Below, piece by piece: positions 8,590-18,500 of a DNA stretch of 64,000 nucleotides. The position numbers and the translations under genes were made by a program. The notes under the pieces are model-generated. The model worked only from the letters and a program-made list of their open reading frames with translations, searched no databases and had not been told where the DNA came from. How positions within the stretch are numbered: the first letter of the stretch is position 1; each line of letters opens with the position of its first letter. The stretch spans positions 558,001 to 622,000 of the forward strand of contig NZ_CAXHZC010000001.1 of assembly GCF_964021845.1 (NCBI RefSeq), given 5' to 3'. The DNA comes from Arcticibacterium sp964021845. Lineage in GTDB: Bacteria > Bacteroidota > Bacteroidia > Cytophagales > Spirosomataceae.

Positions 8590-9876
8590 TTAAGGCATCT
8601 CTCCATGGTCATGGCCTGTCATTGCTTTACCACCTTCTGGATTCATCATACTTGGTTTTCCTGCTAATTGTGCGGCGGCATCTATACTAAATGCACCATT
8701 CGTTACGATTTCTTCTCCATCTTTTAGTCCATCTAAAATGATGTAGGAGGCACCTAGAGATGCACCGAGCGTAACTTCTCTCATTGCAAAATGTGTTCCT
8801 TGCTCCTTTAACGATTTTACATAAACCACCGAACGCTCGCCTGTCCACATTACGGCTGACTTTGGTACGACTAAATTAAATTGACTTCCTTTAACCTGGC
8901 TCGATACCGTGCCAGTAACAAACATTTCTGGTTTAAGCTTACCGCCTTGGTTGCTAGTTACAATTCTTGCCTTTGCAACTCTTGTAGCAGGATTTATAAA
9001 GGGGTCTATAAAACTTATTTTTCCTTTGAATTTCTGTCCAGGAAATGACTGAACTGAATATTCAATAACATCACCCGTTTTAATCCATGTTAAATCGCTT
9101 TCATATACGTCAAACAATACCCAAACTTGTGATAAATTAGCGACATCAAATAAAGCCGAACCTCTGTTTATATAATCTCCAAGCTGAATTTTCTTATTGA
9201 TTACTATACCGTTAATATCAGAAAGTATCGGAAATGTTTCCTGTGGTTTACCACTTTTTAAAATGCCATCTATTTGAGTATTGCTAAGTTTCCAATTCTT
9301 TAAACGTTCCTTAGATGCTTCAAATAATTGTGGCTGCATGGCCTTCATTTTTTGAGCTTCAAACAATTCCTCTTGAGCCGTTACCAATTCTGGCGAATAA
9401 ATTTCTGCGATTACTTTTCCTTTTGGTACGTATTCACCAGTCGTATTGATATACAACTTTTCTACTCTTCCTGAAAGGTGAGCAGTTTGCGATGATAAAT
9501 ACCTTTCATCTACTTGAATTTTGCCTGACAATCGTAACTCTTTTGTGGCTTTCCCTTTTTCAATGATGGTAGTTTGGACATTAGCCAATTGCATAGCCGT
9601 AGGTGACATCTTAACTTCCATAGAGTTTTCATCATCCTTATCACCCATATCTACAGGTATTAAATCCATTCCACAAAGAGGACATGAACCAGGTTCACCT
9701 TGTCTAATTTGAGGATGCATAGAACAAGTCCAAACTTCCGAGCCGCTTTTCATAGCAGCATGATTGTGGTCATCTGGTTTAGAATCAGCCCCGCTAAAAA
9801 ATAGCCAGCCAAACAGAAATCCTATCATCAAGGTAGTTAGGGCGATAGCCAGTGTTTTGCGATTTATTTTTTTCAT
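8590..9876 (-). CDS. cusB: CusB-like RND periplasmic adaptor with N-terminal heavy-metal-binding domain
   Basis: The 428-aa protein has an N-terminal membrane anchor or signal (residues 8-28), a His-containing linker and a heavy-metal-binding (YHS-like HMBD) module at 49-75 with CSMHP and CPLCGMDL cysteines and methionines. Lipoyl/coiled-coil/beta-barrel adaptor domains follow (about 115-400), and the tail is His/Met-rich. This is the usual CusB layout in Bacteroidota, where the module loads Cu(I)/Ag(I) onto the pump. Its pump and channel (15571-19395 and 14336-15574) are encoded upstream on the same strand, separated by the ATPase gene cluster. Confidence 0.87.
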   Translation of the reverse strand: MKKINRKTLAIALTTLMIGFLFGWLFFSGADSKPDDHNHAAMKSGSEVWTCSMHPQIRQGEPGSCPLCGMDLIPVDMGDKDDENSMEVKMSPTAMQLANVQTTIIEKGKATKELRLSGKIQVDERYLSSQTAHLSGRVEKLYINTTGEYVPKGKVIAEIYSPELVTAQEELFEAQKMKAMQPQLFEASKERLKNWKLSNTQIDGILKSGKPQETFPILSDINGIVINKKIQLGDYINRGSALFDVANLSQVWVLFDVYESDLTWIKTGDVIEYSVQSFPGQKFKGKISFIDPFINPATRVAKARIVTSNQGGKLKPEMFVTGTVSSQVKGSQFNLVVPKSAVMWTGERSVVYVKSLKEQGTHFAMREVTLGASLGASYIILDGLKDGEEIVTNGAFSIDAAAQLAGKPSMMNPEGGKAMTGHDHGEMP

Positions 9877-9958
9877 CTTTGTTATTTTTTAGTGTTGCTA
9901 TTGGCAACATTTTTTTATGAACAACTTCTTAAAAATCCATTTTAGGGTTTTCATATAA

Positions 9959-12445
9959 TTATAATTTTAAACCTCTCAATCGCAGAGAATTAGCTATTAC
10001 AGAAACCGAACTAAAACTCATTGCTGCGGCGGCTATCATAGGTGAAAGCAACATTCCGAAAAATGGGTACAAAATACCAGCTGCAATAGGAATCCCTAAA
10101 ACGTTATAACCAAATGCAAAAAACAGGTTTTGTTTAATATTTTGCATTACTTTATGGCTTAGAGATTTGGCCTTAACAATTCCTTGTAAATCTCCTTTGA
10201 GCAAGGTGATTTTAGCACTTTCTATAGCCACATCCGTTCCCGTACCCATGGCTATTCCGATATCTGCCTGAGCCAGTGCTGGTGCATCATTGATACCATC
10301 ACCTGCCATTGCTACCACTTTGCCTTCGGCTTGAAGTCTTTTTATTTCAGCCAATTTATCTTGTGGTAAACATTCGGCTTTGAAGTTGCTAAGGTTTAGT
10401 TCATTTGCAACCGCTGCTGCCGTATTATGATTGTCGCCAGTAAGCATAATGACTTCAACACCATCATCCATCAACTTTTGGATAGCATCCTTGCTACTAC
10501 TTTTTATGGCATCTGAGATAACTAAAAAACCTTCCAAATGCCCATCAAGAGCAAAATAGGAAACAGTTTTTCCTTTTTTCTGTTCGACTATAATATGCTC
10601 TTTTTCGTTTTCAGAAATGGCTATTCCTTTATCTTGCAAAAGTTTTTCATTACCAATTACAATGTTTTTATTTTCAACTATTCCTATAACTCCTTTCCCT
10701 GAAATCGCTTCAAACCCTGAAATTGGTTTAGTATCTATTCCTTCATTTTTCGCTTTGTTAACAATAGCCTCAGCCAAAGGGTGTTCGCTTTGAGAATTGA
10801 TTGAAGCAGCCAAAAGTAAGAGTTCATTTTCAGCATAATTATTGAAAGAATGAATCTTTTCTAAAGATGGTTTACCTTCTGTAATTGTGCCTGTTTTGTC
10901 TGTTATTAACACATCAACTTGGTCCATTTTTTCTAAGGCTTCAGCGTTTTTAATCAATACGCCACTTTGAGCTCCTTTACCAACGCCTACCATTACGCTC
11001 ATTGGCGTAGCCAAGCCTAGAGCACATGGGCAAGCTATTATGAGCACGGCTAGAGCGTTTACAAATGCATAAACATAAGAAGGTTCGGGTCCAAATACTT
11101 TCCACACAATAAAGGTCATAACTGAAACAATAATGACTGTAGGAACAAAATACTTAGAAATGGTATCAGCCAATTTTTGAATTGGTGCTTTGCTGCGACT
11201 AGCATCATTTACCATCTTAATAATTTGAGCAAGTAAGGTTTCGTCTCCTACTTTTTCAGCCTTTATCACAAAAGACTTATTACCGTTTATGGTACCGGAA
11301 CTTACTTTATCATCCACATTTTTTTCTACAGGAATAGGTTCACCTGTAATCATACTTTCATCTACATTGCTACCTCCTTCTGTAATGCTACCATCCACAG
11401 GGATTTTATCGCCTGGTTTTACTCTCAGTAAATCACCTACTTCAATGTCATGAATTGAAATTGTTCTTTCAACTCCATTTTCTACCAAAACAGCTTCTGT
11501 GGGTGCTAATTTTAATAATTCTTTGATAGCACCACTGGTTTGGCTGTGTGCTCTTGCTTCTAATAATTGCCCCAATAAAACCAAGGTTAGAATTACTGTA
11601 ACCGCTTCAAAATATAGAAAAACACTCCCATCTGCATTTTTGAATTGGTCTGGGAAAATAGAGGGGAATAGTAAAGCAACAATACTAAAAATAAATGCCG
11701 CCCCAGCTCCAATTCCTATCAAACTAAACATGTTTAAGTTCCATGTTTTAAATGAAACCCAAGCTCTTTCAAAAAACATCCAACAAGCATAAAAAACCAC
11801 AGGAAGGGAAAGTATAAGCTGAATCCAGTTTTTAAAATCAATATTTAAATATGCAGTAATGGGGTTATTGGGTATCATTTCACCCATAACTAAAATGAGA
11901 ATGGGTAATGTAAACACCACCGCAACTTTAAACTTTTTAAGTAGTTTTTGATATGTCTTATTTTCGGCATCATCAGGTTTTAATGGCACTAAATCCATTC
12001 CGCATTTAGGGCAACTACCCGGGGCATCTTCAATAACTTCAGGATGCATAGGGCAGGTATATTGAGAGCCGCTGACAACATTTGCTTGTGGTACCAAATC
12101 CATTCCACATACTGGACAGTTGCCTTCTTTATCGTACATTTTATCTCCTTCGCAATGCATTGGGCAATAATATTTTGCATTAGAGCTTTCTTTTGAACTA
12201 GCTGTTTTTTGGGGTTTTACATCCATTTTTTCATTCGGCATTCCAATACCATACTTTCCGCCGTCCTTATCTAATGCAGCTTTAAAAGTTGCTAATGGAA
12301 TATGTTTTTCCATTTCTATAGAGGCTGATTTGCCTTCCAGACTTACATCTACATGAGTAACTCCTGACACATCGCTTAAGGTCTTTTGAACGTGACTTTG
12401 GCAGCCTTTACAGGTCATTCCTGTTATTTGATAGGTATGTTTCAT
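9959..12445 (-). CDS. copA: Cu(I)-exporting P1B-type ATPase with HMA and two heavy-metal-binding modules
   Basis: The protein is 828 aa. It has an N-terminal HMA domain with CxxC at C12/C15, then two YHS-like metal-binding modules at about 92-120 and 128-155, each with a CPMH start and a CGMDLVP end. The P-type core has eight membrane segments, TGEP actuator loop, CPC in TM6 (ACPCALG), DKTGT phosphorylation loop, SEHP nucleotide-binding motif and GDGINDAPAL hinge. CPC and HMA indicate P1B-1 Cu(I)/Ag(I) efflux to the periplasm, where the multicopper oxidase and CusCBA act. It overlaps the permease stop region by 4 bp. Confidence 0.92.
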   Translation of the reverse strand: MKHTYQITGMTCKGCQSHVQKTLSDVSGVTHVDVSLEGKSASIEMEKHIPLATFKAALDKDGGKYGIGMPNEKMDVKPQKTASSKESSNAKYYCPMHCEGDKMYDKEGNCPVCGMDLVPQANVVSGSQYTCPMHPEVIEDAPGSCPKCGMDLVPLKPDDAENKTYQKLLKKFKVAVVFTLPILILVMGEMIPNNPITAYLNIDFKNWIQLILSLPVVFYACWMFFERAWVSFKTWNLNMFSLIGIGAGAAFIFSIVALLFPSIFPDQFKNADGSVFLYFEAVTVILTLVLLGQLLEARAHSQTSGAIKELLKLAPTEAVLVENGVERTISIHDIEVGDLLRVKPGDKIPVDGSITEGGSNVDESMITGEPIPVEKNVDDKVSSGTINGNKSFVIKAEKVGDETLLAQIIKMVNDASRSKAPIQKLADTISKYFVPTVIIVSVMTFIVWKVFGPEPSYVYAFVNALAVLIIACPCALGLATPMSVMVGVGKGAQSGVLIKNAEALEKMDQVDVLITDKTGTITEGKPSLEKIHSFNNYAENELLLLAASINSQSEHPLAEAIVNKAKNEGIDTKPISGFEAISGKGVIGIVENKNIVIGNEKLLQDKGIAISENEKEHIIVEQKKGKTVSYFALDGHLEGFLVISDAIKSSSKDAIQKLMDDGVEVIMLTGDNHNTAAAVANELNLSNFKAECLPQDKLAEIKRLQAEGKVVAMAGDGINDAPALAQADIGIAMGTGTDVAIESAKITLLKGDLQGIVKAKSLSHKVMQNIKQNLFFAFGYNVLGIPIAAGILYPFFGMLLSPMIAAAAMSFSSVSVIANSLRLRGLKL

Positions 12446-13758
12446 GATTGTTTAATATTTTTTTGAGTTTGACTGTTTTGTAGAAACCATTTTTCACCTG
12501 CAAAAATGAGTAGCATTATAACACCTGTTATTAGCACAACAAAAAGGTCTGAGGACACTTTTATCCAAATAAACGCTCCCAAAACAATCAGGTCAAATGA
12601 AATGGCAGCAATAATAATTGGGACATTAGCATTTATTTCTTTTCTGAGATTTTTCAAAACGCCCCATTGTAGGATAATGTCCATTGTTAAGTAAAAAATA
12701 GCCCCGAGTGAAGCAATACGAGACAGGTCAAAAAATGCAGTGAGTGTAATGGCAATGACTACGATATAGACCAACATATGCTTTTGTAATGACCCTGGCA
12801 TACCAAAATGTTTATGTGGAATAAGTTGAGCTTCTGTGAGCATGGCGGTCATTCTGGAAACGGCAAATATGCTAGCAATAACACCTGAAATAGTTGCTAC
12901 GATGGCAATAGCCACGGTAAACCATAGACCGTATTGGCCAAATGTAGGTTTTGAAGCTTCAGCTAGGGAAAAATCTTTTGCTGCTATAATTTCAGGAATT
13001 GTTAAATTGGCTGAAACGGCCAATGCCACTAATAGATAAACCAAAGTGCAAATAAAGAGCGAAATCATAATTGCACGCCCAACATTCTTGTTTGGATTTA
13101 TAATCTCACCACCGCTGTTTGTAATGGTGGTAAAGCCTTTATAAGCCAAAATGGTAAAAGCTAAAGCGGCAATGTAACTTGTTGCATTATAATTGCCAGA
13201 TACATTGGTAGGCAAGGCTTCGTCAATTGAAAATCCTGCCGCCCAAAGACCACCAATGGCGAATATGGCTAAGCCTCCTATTTTAATTATTGCCATCACA
13301 AGGGAAGAACGGCCAATCACTTTATTGCCAGAAATATTGACTAAAAAGGCAACTATTAACAACAAAACACCCAATATTGGAACCCAAACACTTTTTTCGG
13401 ATATATCAAAAAGCTGCAAAGTATACGTTCCAAATGTACGAGCTACAAGGCTTTCACCAATGACCATTGAAAAAGCCATTAAAAGTGAACCTGAAGCAGT
13501 GATGGTGCCTGGCCCGTAAGCATTTTTTAGGTACATGGCTATACCCCCAGCTGATGGATAGGCATTTGACATTTTAATATAGGCATATGCACTAAAACCA
13601 GAAATAATAGCTCCAACAAGAAATGCATAAGGGAAAAATTCTCCTGCCAGTTCCGCCACTTGCCCCAATAATGCAAAAATACCTGCACCTATCATCACTC
13701 CTGTTCCTAATGAAATGGCTCCAGATAACGTTAAACTATTTTTCTTATAATTATTCAT
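12442..13758 (-). CDS. APC-superfamily amino-acid permease
   Basis: This 438-aa protein has about twelve membrane segments. The conserved TM1 signature GTGVMIGAGIFALLG (residues 18-32) and the YPSAGG motif near residue 68 place it in the amino acid-polyamine-organocation superfamily. The substrate is unknown. It is locked into the copper cluster: its stop overlaps the ATPase start by 4 bp and a 70-aa gene ends 5 bp before it. Uptake of a thiol or other metal-chelating amino acid would fit the context but is an inference. Confidence 0.82.
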   Translation of the reverse strand: MNNYKKNSLTLSGAISLGTGVMIGAGIFALLGQVAELAGEFFPYAFLVGAIISGFSAYAYIKMSNAYPSAGGIAMYLKNAYGPGTITASGSLLMAFSMVIGESLVARTFGTYTLQLFDISEKSVWVPILGVLLLIVAFLVNISGNKVIGRSSLVMAIIKIGGLAIFAIGGLWAAGFSIDEALPTNVSGNYNATSYIAALAFTILAYKGFTTITNSGGEIINPNKNVGRAIMISLFICTLVYLLVALAVSANLTIPEIIAAKDFSLAEASKPTFGQYGLWFTVAIAIVATISGVIASIFAVSRMTAMLTEAQLIPHKHFGMPGSLQKHMLVYIVVIAITLTAFFDLSRIASLGAIFYLTMDIILQWGVLKNLRKEINANVPIIIAAISFDLIVLGAFIWIKVSSDLFVVLITGVIMLLIFAGEKWFLQNSQTQKNIKQS

Positions 13759-13763
13759 TTCTA

Positions 13764-13976
13764 TTATGCTTTATTATGATTTTCTATGTGATGTTTAAGT
13801 AGCAATTTCAAACTATCAAGCCAATCAGAAAAGGTTTTAATATTCAAGTCTGGGTGTTCACAACACGGAATGGTCACAGGGTTTTCATCTAGGTATTGAT
13901 ACAATTCAGGATATTCCTGCTCTATTTTTAGTGTCAATTCACTAATTTCTTTGCTGAGTTCTTGTATTCGTTTCAT
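13764..13976 (-). CDS. Small conserved-looking cytoplasmic protein of the copper cluster
   Basis: The 70-aa protein has no signal peptide. It is acidic and largely helical, with a central Pro-Cys-Cys-Glu-His motif (TIPCCEHPDL, about 36-45) that could bind metal. It lies 5 bp upstream of the permease gene and about 70 bp downstream of the metal-binding lipoprotein gene. I do not recognise a named family. A cytoplasmic copper-buffer role is an inference from the CC-E-H motif and the neighbours. Confidence 0.6.
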   Translation of the reverse strand: MKRIQELSKEISELTLKIEQEYPELYQYLDENPVTIPCCEHPDLNIKTFSDWLDSLKLLLKHHIENHNKA

Positions 13977-14048
13977 TAGCTTTTAAAGTTTCATTTTGAT
14001 TAAATTAATAATAAGGGCACTTTATTATTATACCCTTATTATTACTAA

Positions 14049-14315
14049 TTAATGACTTTTCATGTCATTATCTGTTGCCTTTAGGTCCATTTTACAAATA
14101 GAACATTTGTCTCCTTCAGCACCCGTAATTTCTGGGTGCATAGGGCAAGCATACGTAGCATCAGCCATTTCCTGATTCATCTCACTGTGGTCATCACCTT
14201 CCATGTGTTCATGCGTTTCTTCTTTGTTTTCTGTACCTCCGCAAGAAGAAAGGATTACTCCCGAAGAGAATAAGAAAGTAGCTGATAATGTGATTGTTAA
14301 AATTGATTTTTTCAT
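14049..14315 (-). CDS. Heavy-metal-binding lipoprotein
   Basis: This 88-aa protein has a lipobox (ILSSCGG, Cys25), a His/Glu/Asp-rich linker (EETHEHMEGDDHSE) and one YHS-like heavy-metal-binding module at about 54-79 with CPMHPE and CSICKMDL. The module is the same type as in the neighbouring CusB-like adaptor and ATPase. It is predicted to be a periplasm-facing lipoprotein that captures Cu/Ag for the pump. It lies 20 bp after the TolC gene and so belongs to the cus operon. Confidence 0.83.
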   Translation of the reverse strand: MKKSILTITLSATFLFSSGVILSSCGGTENKEETHEHMEGDDHSEMNQEMADATYACPMHPEITGAEGDKCSICKMDLKATDNDMKSH

Positions 14316-14335
14316 TTTTGAAATTATTTATTTGT

Positions 14336-15574
14336 TTAAAAAAGTTCTTTAGCCGTTATGTATTCAACCTTAGCCATTGCCATATTGTAATTTTTAGTAG
14401 CTGTGGCTTTGGCCATATTATATTTGAGTGTTTCTTGTTGAATACGCAGTAGTTCTTCAAAATCTTTTCCCGAATTGGCGTAAGCCGTGTAAAGGAGATT
14501 AAGAATTTGGTCGTTTCTTTCTATCTGATTTTGATAATGGAGATAAAGTTTCAAGGCTTTGTCTACTTCAAATGATGCATTGGCGTAGGTGCTCCATAGT
14601 TTGTTTTCAATACCTTCTTTTTTTTGAGATAATGCTAACTGCATTAATTGCGATTCCTTTACAAAAGCTTCATTCTTCTTTTTGAAAACAGGAAGGCTAA
14701 GTGTTACCATTGGCATTAAAACATCTTTGCCGTTTTGTGCCATTTCAATTCCTTTTCTTTTGGAAATCATGGCGTAATCTAAACCCACTCCGAAATTTGG
14801 TTTGGATTTCAAGGCGGCCAAATTCTGATTGGCTTGTTCAGCTATAATTTTAGCATCAATTAAGTGTAGTAAAGGATTATTCTTAAGGAGGTCTTCTTTA
14901 ACAGCGATAACATCTGTTTCAATAGATACAAAATAGGCGGGGTCAATGTTTACGTGTGCAGTATCACTTCTATTTAATAGCCTATTAAAAGTGATATATA
15001 GTGGACTAAGACTTTCAAAGAGTATTTTATTGTCTGTTTTTATGTTTTCGGTCATAATGTCCACCCTCAATATATCTGTTAATGGGGCTTTCCCATTTGC
15101 ATATTTAATGGTGCTAAGCTGTTTATAGGTATCAAGGATTTTTAGATTTTCTTCATTGATTCTAATGTGTTCTTTGATTTCATAAATTGGGAAATAAGAC
15201 TGCTTCACATTTAGGAATAATTCATTTTTTGCCACATCTATTTCTTTGAATTTTGCCTGTGCCATTAAACTTGCAGCGTCTTCTCTAGCCTGTAAAGTAC
15301 CAAACCATGGGAACATCTGACTAAGGGAAAGTCTTGCTCGTTGGGCACCTACTCGGGTTTCAATAGGACTTACAAAAACACCAAGCGAAACTGTGGGGTC
15401 TGGTAAGGTATTAACCTGAGGTATTTTTTCAAGAGCGGCGTTAAACTCTGAATGAGCAGCCTTAATATCTGGATTGTTCTCTGCGGCAATAATGAGGTAG
15501 TCTTCCAAAGATTGAGCTTTGGTAAGTATTGATACTGAAAAGAATAATAGAATATGAATGATTGATTTCATCAT
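14336..15574 (-). CDS. TolC-family outer-membrane efflux protein (CusC-like)
   Basis: The 412-aa protein has a signal peptide (residues 1-20, cleaved after TKAQ) and two outer-membrane efflux protein repeats rich in coiled coil (about 25-210 and 220-405). It forms the trimeric exit duct of the RND complex. Its start overlaps the stop of the upstream CusA-like pump by 4 bp (ATGA-type), which implies translational coupling. The length is normal for Bacteroidota CusC-like channels. Confidence 0.87.
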   Translation of the reverse strand: MMKSIIHILLFFSVSILTKAQSLEDYLIIAAENNPDIKAAHSEFNAALEKIPQVNTLPDPTVSLGVFVSPIETRVGAQRARLSLSQMFPWFGTLQAREDAASLMAQAKFKEIDVAKNELFLNVKQSYFPIYEIKEHIRINEENLKILDTYKQLSTIKYANGKAPLTDILRVDIMTENIKTDNKILFESLSPLYITFNRLLNRSDTAHVNIDPAYFVSIETDVIAVKEDLLKNNPLLHLIDAKIIAEQANQNLAALKSKPNFGVGLDYAMISKRKGIEMAQNGKDVLMPMVTLSLPVFKKKNEAFVKESQLMQLALSQKKEGIENKLWSTYANASFEVDKALKLYLHYQNQIERNDQILNLLYTAYANSGKDFEELLRIQQETLKYNMAKATATKNYNMAMAKVEYITAKELF

Positions 15575-18500
15575 GATGTCATTTTTTTTAATTTTCTTTC
15601 CTCCCTTATAGAGAAAAGTACAGGTAGAATGAAATAAGAAGTGATATCGATTATCATTCCACCAAAGGCTGGAATAGCCATAGGTAACATAATATCTGCT
15701 CCTTTACCCGTAGAAGTGAAGATGGGAAGCAGTGCTATGATTGTGGTAGTAGTGGTCATGGTACAAGCTTTTATTCTTCTATGCCCACCAATGACGACCG
15801 CTTCTCGAAGTTCTTTTAAGTTGCTGAACTTGTTCTCTTTAAAGCTTTCGGTAAGATATGTTCCCATAAGAACGCCATCGTCTGTAGCGATACCGAACAG
15901 AGCAATAAACCCTACCCAAACAGCCACGCTTAAGTTAACCGTTTGCATCTGAAAGAGGTCATGGATGTTAGCTCCAAAAAAGTCGAAATTCATAAACCAA
16001 CTTTGCCCCCAAAGCCAGAGCATGATAAAACCACCACTAAAGGCGACTGAAATGCCTGTAAAAACCATTAAAGAACTGGAAACGGAATTGAACTGAAAAT
16101 ATAAAATCAGAAAAACGATGCCTAAAACTAGTGGTACAATGATGGCTAGTCTTTTCTCAGCTCGAATTTGATTTTCATAACTTCCCGAAAACTTATAGCT
16201 AATTCCTGCTGGAACTATCAATTCTCCTTTTTCAATTTTATCTGTTATGTGAGCCTGTGCAGCTTCTACTACATCCACCTCTGCAAAGCCATCTTTTTTA
16301 TCTAAAAGTACGTAACCAACGAGGAAAGTATTCTCACTCTTAATCATTTGAGCACCTTTGATGTATTCAATATCCACTAAATCTCCTAGAGGAACTTGAA
16401 ACCCAGTGGGTGTGGGGATGTAGATTTTTTTAAGACTACTTGGGTCGTCTCTTAGTTCTCTAGGATAGCGAATGCGAACGGGAAACCGTTCCCTACCTTC
16501 TACAGTAGAAGTAAGCTGCATTCCACCAATGGCTGTTTCTATGGTTTTTTGAACGTCTTCAACAGTTAATCCATAGCGAGATATGGCATCTCTGTTAATA
16601 TTCAAATGTATGTAGGGTTTACCAACAATTCGGTCTGCAAAAACGGCTTCTTGTTTAACAGAAGGTACTTCTTTCAAAATAGCTTCTAGTTCCATCCCGA
16701 ATGCCTCAATGGTTTTCAAATCTGGACCATAAACTTTTATACCCATTGGTGCTCTCATGCCTGTTTGAAGCATCACGAGACGTGTTTCAATGGGTTGTAG
16801 CCTTGGAGCTGAAGTAACACCAGGAATCTTAGTTACTCGAACTATTTCATTCCAAATGTCGTCGCTTGATTTAATTTCTTTACGCCAGTTTCTAAAGTAT
16901 TCACCATCTGCGTGTGGTATTAATTCCGATGTATGAATTCCCTGAAGTAATGCTTCTTGATTGGTCAAAGTATCGCCTCCTTTGGTAATGAAATTATCAT
17001 TTTTATCAACTGAGAACCGCTCTCTATGACCTTTTGTATTTACAGCAAATTCAGGTTTGTAATTGATAATGTTTTCGTACATGGAAATGGGAGCTGGGTC
17101 TAATGCTGTTTCCGCTCTTCCCATTTTCCCTACCGCCAAATCTACCTCTGGTATATTAGCTAATAGCATATCTAATTGCTGTACTACCTGCTTATTTTGT
17201 TCTACTCCTGCATGTGGCATAGAAGTGGGCATTAAAAGAAAACTACCTTCATTTAGCGAAGGCATAAATTCTTTACCCATGCCAGGAAATGCATTTGACA
17301 TGCCAGACCATAAAGCCGTATTTCTGACATTGACATCTACTTTATCAAAGCCAGTAGCCACAAATCCAAAAATAGAATTAAAGCCCAACCATACATTTGC
17401 TGCAAGAAATACTATTGAAGAAGGAATTAATAAAAAACTAGTTTTATGTTCTAAACACCACTTTAAAATTCGGGTGTAATAATGCTCCAAGAGTAAGAAT
17501 AGGGTAATTACCACCCCTACAATGATGGCTACAAAAAAGAAATTGGTAAACAAAGAAGTGGATGCACCCAAGGGTAACCAATATTTGGCTAAAAGCCATA
17601 CCACGGCAATTAGAGAGATAATTAGTTCGCCATGTTTTAAAACGAAGGCAGGTATCTTGGATATTTTTATATTCTTATTAGCAAGGTAAATTTTAATGGC
17701 TCCAATGAGTCCAAATAGAAACAAAATGCTTCCTGGTAAAAAATAGCCTAATACGAACGTGACTAACCCTATCAATAGTAAAGCATAGCTTCCGTATTTT
17801 TTTACTTTATCGCTCTTGACCTTGAAACCAAAAAACCAATGAGCAAAGCTTGGCAACAGTAATAAGGCCACAATCAATGCCGCTATAAGTGCGAAGGTTT
17901 TGGTAAATGCGAGTGGCGTAAAAAGCTTACCCTCTGCGGCTTGTAAAGTAAATACAGGCACAAAGCTTACAATAGTAGTTGCTACAGCCGTAAGTATAGC
18001 TGAACTTACCTCTGAGGCACCTTGATAAACTGTTTCGATGAGCTTTTGTGACGGAGGGGCTTCCTCCATCTTTTTAATTACATTTTCTGAAAGAACTATT
18101 CCTAAATCTACCATGGTACCTATGGCTATAGCAATACCAGATAGAGCCACAATGTTGGCGTCAACGTGGAAATATCGCATAGCGATGAAAACCATCAAAA
18201 TTGCTATTGGTAGCAAACTGGATATTAAAATGGAAGCCCTCAGATTTAAGACCATCACCATCACTACTAATAAACTGATTAAGATTTCTAGTGAGAGGGC
18301 TTCTTCTAAAGTTCCGAGTGTCTCCTGTATTAGCTGTGTTCTATCGTAAAAAGGCACTAAAGTCAGTTGACTTTCTACACCATTGGTCAATGTTTTCTTT
18401 GGTAAACCACTGGAAATATCTTTGATTTTGTCTTTTACTGCATTAATGACCTGTAAGGGATTAGAACCGTATTTAGCCACTACCACTCCGCCTACTACTT

